Positions 1-3,700 of a DNA stretch of 5,521 nt are shown here, piece after piece. Within the stretch, counting starts at the first letter, position 1, and every line of letters starts with the position of its first letter. The notes beneath the pieces are model-generated. The model was not told where the DNA came from, made no database searches, and saw nothing but the letters and a program-made list of their open reading frames with translations. This DNA comes from an uncultured Alphaproteobacteria bacterium. Lineage in GTDB: Bacteria; Pseudomonadota; Alphaproteobacteria; CAKMZR01. The DNA lies in contig CAKMZR010000116.1 in assembly GCA_929200455.1 (NCBI GenBank), positions 1 to 5,521 of the forward strand, given 5' to 3'. The position numbers were made by a program, and so were the translations under genes.

Positions 1-340
1 CTGTCAGACTGTACGAGACCGTGTCTTCGCTGTCTTCATCGCTTGCAGAAAAAGTTCCCACCACGGTATCCCGTATTTCATCCATTTCTACAGTCTGTTT
101 TTCTTGAGAAGAAAAAGTCGGAACCTTATTCACATTCCCATTATTTCCGTCTCCACCATCGCCACCACCATCACCTCCATCCCCACCACCGCCGCCGCCT
201 CCACTTCCACCGCCTCCGCAAGCCCCCAAAGTCAAAAGTAGGGCAGAGAAAGACAAGCTTTCCGCAAAACCACGACTTCTCCTAAATGATTTTTTCATGG
301 CTACAATACGTAGGCAGTCAAAATTTTTCGTATCTTTCAT
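1..340 (-). CDS. Cadherin-domain lipoprotein, paralogue of the upstream gene (3' partial)
   Basis: This is the N-terminal 113 codons of a second gene, running off the window at base 1. Two in-frame ATGs exist. The one at 338-340 has AGAAAAGG seven bases upstream and a fitting promoter; the one at 296-298 (MKKSFRRSR...) has no Shine-Dalgarno, although it would give a more standard signal-peptide length. I prefer 340. Visible in order: a basic n-region (KKSFRRSR), a hydrophobic core (ALLLTL), lipobox LGAC with Cys at 218-220, a 27-residue Gly/Asp/Asn/Ser tether, then a cadherin-like domain from about base 130 (VNKVPTFSS...GTFSASDED...YSLT). The residue after Cys is Gly, not Asp, so under the enterobacterial +2 rule it would be sorted to the outer membrane. 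It follows the upstream gene by 80 bp. Over the 44 shared residues I count 28 identities with that gene, so this is a tandem paralogue. Whether it also carries RTX repeats cannot be seen here. Confidence 0.88.
   Translation of the reverse strand, partial: MKDTKNFDCLRIVAMKKSFRRSRGFAESLSFSALLLTLGACGGGGSGGGGGGGDGGDGGGDGGDGNNGNVNKVPTFSSQEKQTVEMDEIRDTVVGTFSASDEDSEDTVSYSLT
137..217 (-). repeat. Gly/Asp-rich low-complexity tether after the lipidated Cys
   Basis: Twenty-seven residues, all Gly, Asp, Ser or Asn, begin GGGGSGGGGGGG and continue with GGD and GGGD units. Lipoproteins with large surface domains often have such flexible linkers between the membrane anchor and the first folded domain. The GGN-rich DNA is prone to repeat-number change in multiples of three. 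It matches in position and composition the NGGDG spacer of the upstream gene. Confidence 0.85.
218..229 (-). other. Lipobox (LGAC) of the second gene
   Basis: The codons read Leu-Gly-Ala-Cys right after the hydrophobic run ALLLT, and before a Gly-rich flexible tether. This is the standard signal peptidase II cleavage and lipid-attachment motif. Cys (TGC, 218-220) would become residue +1 of the mature protein. It is what shows the family enters the Sec/Lol route. Confidence 0.88.
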
Positions 341-347
341 CTTAAAG

Positions 348-355
348 CCTTTTCT
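348..355 (-). promoter_or_regulatory. Ribosome-binding site deciding the start at 340
   Basis: On the minus strand AGAAAAGG lies seven bases before ATG 338-340 (spacer CTTTAAG). The alternative ATG at 296-298 is preceded by TACGTATTGTAGCC, which has no purine-rich Shine-Dalgarno. The site therefore favours the longer N-terminus, which adds 14 residues (MKDTKNFDCLRIVA). Confidence 0.6.
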
Positions 356-378
356 CTGTTTGTTTGCGAGATTGCTTA

Positions 379-408
379 AGGGTAGATGGGAAGTTAATAC
401 TGAGTCAA
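379..408 (-). promoter_or_regulatory. Putative sigma-70-type promoter for the second gene
   Basis: On the minus strand the -35 element is TTGACT (403-408) and the -10 element is TACCCT (379-384), with an 18-base spacer. The -35 matches consensus at five of six positions; the -10 is weak. Transcription would begin around 370, giving a leader of about 30 nt before the RBS-supported ATG at 340. It lies entirely between the two genes, so the second gene may be transcribed independently as well as by read-through. Confidence 0.45.
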
Positions 409-420
409 GATTTTTTCTTC

Positions 421-786
421 TTAAAATCCGATGTCGTGGTATGTGCCAAGTCCGATGAGATCGTCTTCAAATGAAGTGATGGTGGAGAGGGTACCAGCGT
501 TGGTGGCGGTGGTGGTGAAGGCATGTCCGCCCAAGTTGTAAGTTGTGCCGGCACCCGTAGAGCTTGTCGCAAGGATCAAGTGTTCTGCTTTGTTTGCCGT
601 CGTTGAAGTCCAATCCTCGATGGTGATGGAAAGATTAACACCGTAGGTGATTTTGAGATCGCTTCCGCTCAAAACCAAAGAAACGTCTGTGGCCGTCACT
701 CCGCCACCAAGATAGAGGCGAATCTTATCAGTACCGCCTGTCTCTGAGATGGTGTTATGGCCTGCCTCGCTGAGATTAAAAAGGTA
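421..786 (-). repeat. Module 8, C-terminal and truncated
   Basis: Coded residues 1481-1601 keep TYLFNLSEAGHN, the IRLYL strand, SLVLSGSDLKITYG, SITIEDW and YNLGGHAFTTTA. Where other modules read LTSLRKTGTAGNDTLNGT, this one jumps from LSTITSFE to DDLIGLGTYHDIGF and stops. The last residues look like a decayed remnant of the FDDYLFGLGGND segment. No nonapeptide array follows, so the protein ends on a module core rather than on a beta-roll. The NRVE motif is also altered here (NKAE). Confidence 0.85.
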
Positions 787-3700
787 AGTATCATCGCTTG
801 TTCCCCCTTTAAGAGTGTCATTTCCTGAACCGCCCTCGAGCGTATCATTTCCTGTGCCGCCCTCGAGCGTATCATCGCCTGTGCCGCCCTCAAGAGTGTC
901 ATTGTTTGCTTCGCCATAGAGGGTGTCATTGCCTGCTCCTCCTCGAATTATGTCCTCGCCTGCTCCGCCACGAAGCATATCATTGCCAGCTCCACCCTCA
1001 AGAGTATCATTGTCCGCTCCCCCCCGAATTGCATCATTGCCCGCTTCGCCATAGAGGGTGTTGATGCCATCACCCCCCTCAATCCAATCATTGCCATCAC
1101 CACCGTTAATGCGGTCATTCCCGCCAAGACCAAAAAGATAATCGTCGAAGGCCGTACCGTTGATGGTGTCATTACCTGCGGTTCCCGTTTTTCGTAATGA
1201 AGTCAGTTGATCAGCTGTAGTGGCGGTTGTCTTGAAGGCGTAGTCTTTCAAATTGTATGATTTGTCTCCAGATTGAGAAGAAAAACTCGTGCCAAGAATC
1301 AAACTTTCTACGCGGTTTTGAACCGTAGCCCATTCCTTGATGGTGAGGGAAAAATCGCTGTTGCCTGTGTAGGTAATTTTGAGATCTCTTCCTTCTAAGA
1401 CCAATGAAACGTGTGCGGCGTTGATTCCGTCGGTATAGAGGTAAATACGGTCTATGTCGCCTGTGTCCGTGAGGGTATTATGTCCTGTTTGGCTGAGATC
1501 AAAAAGATAGGCATCATCATCTGCTCCCCCTAGAAGTATGTCATTTCCCGTCCCGCCCTCAAGAGTGTCATCGCCTGTGCCGCCCTCGAGCCTATCATCG
1601 CCTGAGCCACCCTCAAGCACGTCATTGTCCGCCCCGCCATAGAGAGTGTCGTTGCCTGCTCCTCCGCGCATTGTATCCTCGCCCGCTTCCCCATGAAGCA
1701 TGTCATTGCCGGCTCCGCCCCAAATAATATCATTGCCTATCCCGCCCCGAACTGTGTCATTTTCTCCTTCGCCATAGAGCGTGTCATCGCCTGATCCCCC
1801 ATAAATCGTGTCCTCGCCCCCTTCCCCAAAAATTCTGTCCTTGTCATTCCCGCCATAAATAATATCATCGCCGACGCCACTGGCAATGGTGTCGTTGCCA
1901 TCACCTCCCTCAATCCAATCATTGCCATCACTACCGTGAATGTCGTCATTCCCGCCAAGACCAAAAATATAATCATCGAAGTCCGTACCGTCGAGAGTGT
2001 CATCACCTGCAGTCCCCGTCTTTCGTAATGGAACCAGTCGATCGGCTGTGATCGCGGTTGTCGTGAAGGTGTGGTCTTTCAAATTGTATGATTTGTCTCC
2101 AGATTGAGAAGAAGAACTCGTGCCGAGGATCAAACTTTCTACGCGGTTTTGATACGTATCCCATTCTTTGATAGTGAGGGAAAAATTGCTGTTGCTCGTA
2201 TAGGTGATTTTGAGATCTTTTCCTTCTAAGACCAACGAAACGTATGCGGCGTTAATTCTGGTGGTATAGAAGTGAATACGGTCTGTGTCGCCTGTGTCCG
2301 TGAGTGTATTGTGTCCTGTTTGGCCGAGATCAAAAAGATAGGTATCATCATCCCGTCCCCCCAGAAGTATGTCGTTGCCCGTCCCGCCCTCAAGCGTGTC
2401 ATGACCATCTTCTCCCCGAAGAGTATCATTGCCCGTCCCGCCTGCAAGCGTGTCATTTTCTGTGCCGCCCTCGAGTATATCGTCGCCACTTCCGCCCTCA
2501 AGAGTGTCATAGCCCTCTCCGCCCCAAAGGGTGTCGTCGTCTCCTCCCCCCTGAAGAGTATCATCGTCTTCCCCCCCATAAAGAATATCATTTCCGTCAC
2601 CCCCCTGAAGTACGTCGTTGCCATCTTTCCCCTCAATCCAGTCATTGCCCGCCTTGCCTTCAAGAGTATCGTTGCCGCCAAGACCGAAAAGATAATCGTC
2701 ATAATCCGTGCCGACAATGGTGTCATCACCTGAAGTCCCTGTCTTCCGCAATGAGGTCAATTGCTCGATGGTCGTGGCGGTGGTGGTGAAGGCGTAGTCT
2801 TTCAAGTTATAAGACTTGTCGTCAGACCGAAGAGAAGCACTCTTACTCAGGATCACGCTTTCTACACGATTCCCGGCTGTCGACCAGTCTTTGATGGTAA
2901 TGGAAAAGCTGTTTCCATAGGATATTTTGAGATCACGGTTGTTCATCAAGACCAATGAGATGCCTATAGCTGTTCCTTGGCTAAGATAGAGGCGAATACG
3001 GTCTGTGCCGCTTGTGTCGGTGAGTGTACTATGTCCTGTCTGTCCGAGATCGAAAATATAGGTATCATTGCCAGCTCCACCCTCAAGAGTGTCGCTGCCG
3101 CCTTTACCATCAAGGATGTCGTGGCCTCCAAGGGCAGAAATGCTGTCATCGTATGCGGTGCCTGTGAGCGTGTCATGTCCGGCGGTGCCTGTCTGTTGCA
3201 ACGAAGTGAGAGCGTTTGCTGTGGTTGGACCTTTCGAGAAGTCGTGAGGACCCAAGGCGTATTTTTTGTCGCCAGAATTGTCCATAAGATTGTCACCAAG
3301 AGACAGAATTTCTATACGGTTTGCATCTGTATTCCAATCCCGAATTGTGATGGAAATGTTTGTTCCATAGGATATTTTGAGGTCGTCCCCAATCAGTTCA
3401 AGCTTGATGTTTTCGATCTGTTGAGCATTGAAGTTGCCGGTTTTGAGTAGGCGAATAAGGTCTACACCGCCTGTGTCGGTGATGATATCGTGTCCCTGAT
3501 TGTCGAAATGAAAAGTATAGGTGTCATTTCCGTTTTTTCCGGCCAAGAAGTCATTGCCCGCTTTGCCGTAGAAGGTGTCGTTACCGGAAGAGCCCAAGAG
3601 ATAATCATCCAGCTCTGTGCCGTCGAGTGTCCCGGAGGCGTCCTGCACCAATGAAGTGAGTGTATTGGCTGTGATGGTTGTTGTTGAGAAGGCACCGTCT

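Larger units (their letters stand above)
299..420. other. Intergenic and leader region between the two genes
   Basis: About 80 bp (341-420) separate the first gene's stop from the preferred start at 340, and 122 bp separate it from the alternative start at 298. It holds the putative promoter and RBS listed separately. I found no GC-rich hairpin followed by a T run on the minus strand after the stop; the A-rich GAAGAAAAAATCTT just downstream of TAA is not a terminator. Read-through from the large gene into its paralogue is therefore possible. A CTAC/GTAG inverted repeat at 301-313 is too short to call. Confidence 0.6.

Noticed and set aside
43..285. Plus-strand frame encoding a His- and Pro-rich peptide
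   Set aside because: It is the antisense of the Gly-rich tether and signal peptide of the second gene; His runs come from reading GGN codons backwards. No RBS or family match.
301..313. CTAC-GTATT-GTAG inverted repeat near the alternative start
   Set aside because: The stem is only four base pairs, cannot be extended, and has no T run; not enough for a terminator, operator or riboswitch call.
408..420. A-rich stretch after the stop of the large gene as a terminator
   Set aside because: There is no GC-rich stem, and on the transcribed sense it is an A run rather than a U run.
790..1956. CRISPR-like regularly spaced repeats
   Set aside because: The periodicity is 27 bp, in frame, degenerate at third positions and encodes RTX nonapeptides. 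There are no unique spacers.
696..2729. Minus-strand frames with repeated MTLLRAAQAMI-like peptides
   Set aside because: These are the shifted frame of GGxGNDTL repeats inside the large gene, with no independent start signals.
2272..2789. Two overlapping plus-strand frames of about 150-160 codons with repeated Cys/Arg/Pro or Ile/Val motifs
   Set aside because: Their internal repeats follow the 27-bp RTX period of the gene on the other strand. They are compositional shadows.
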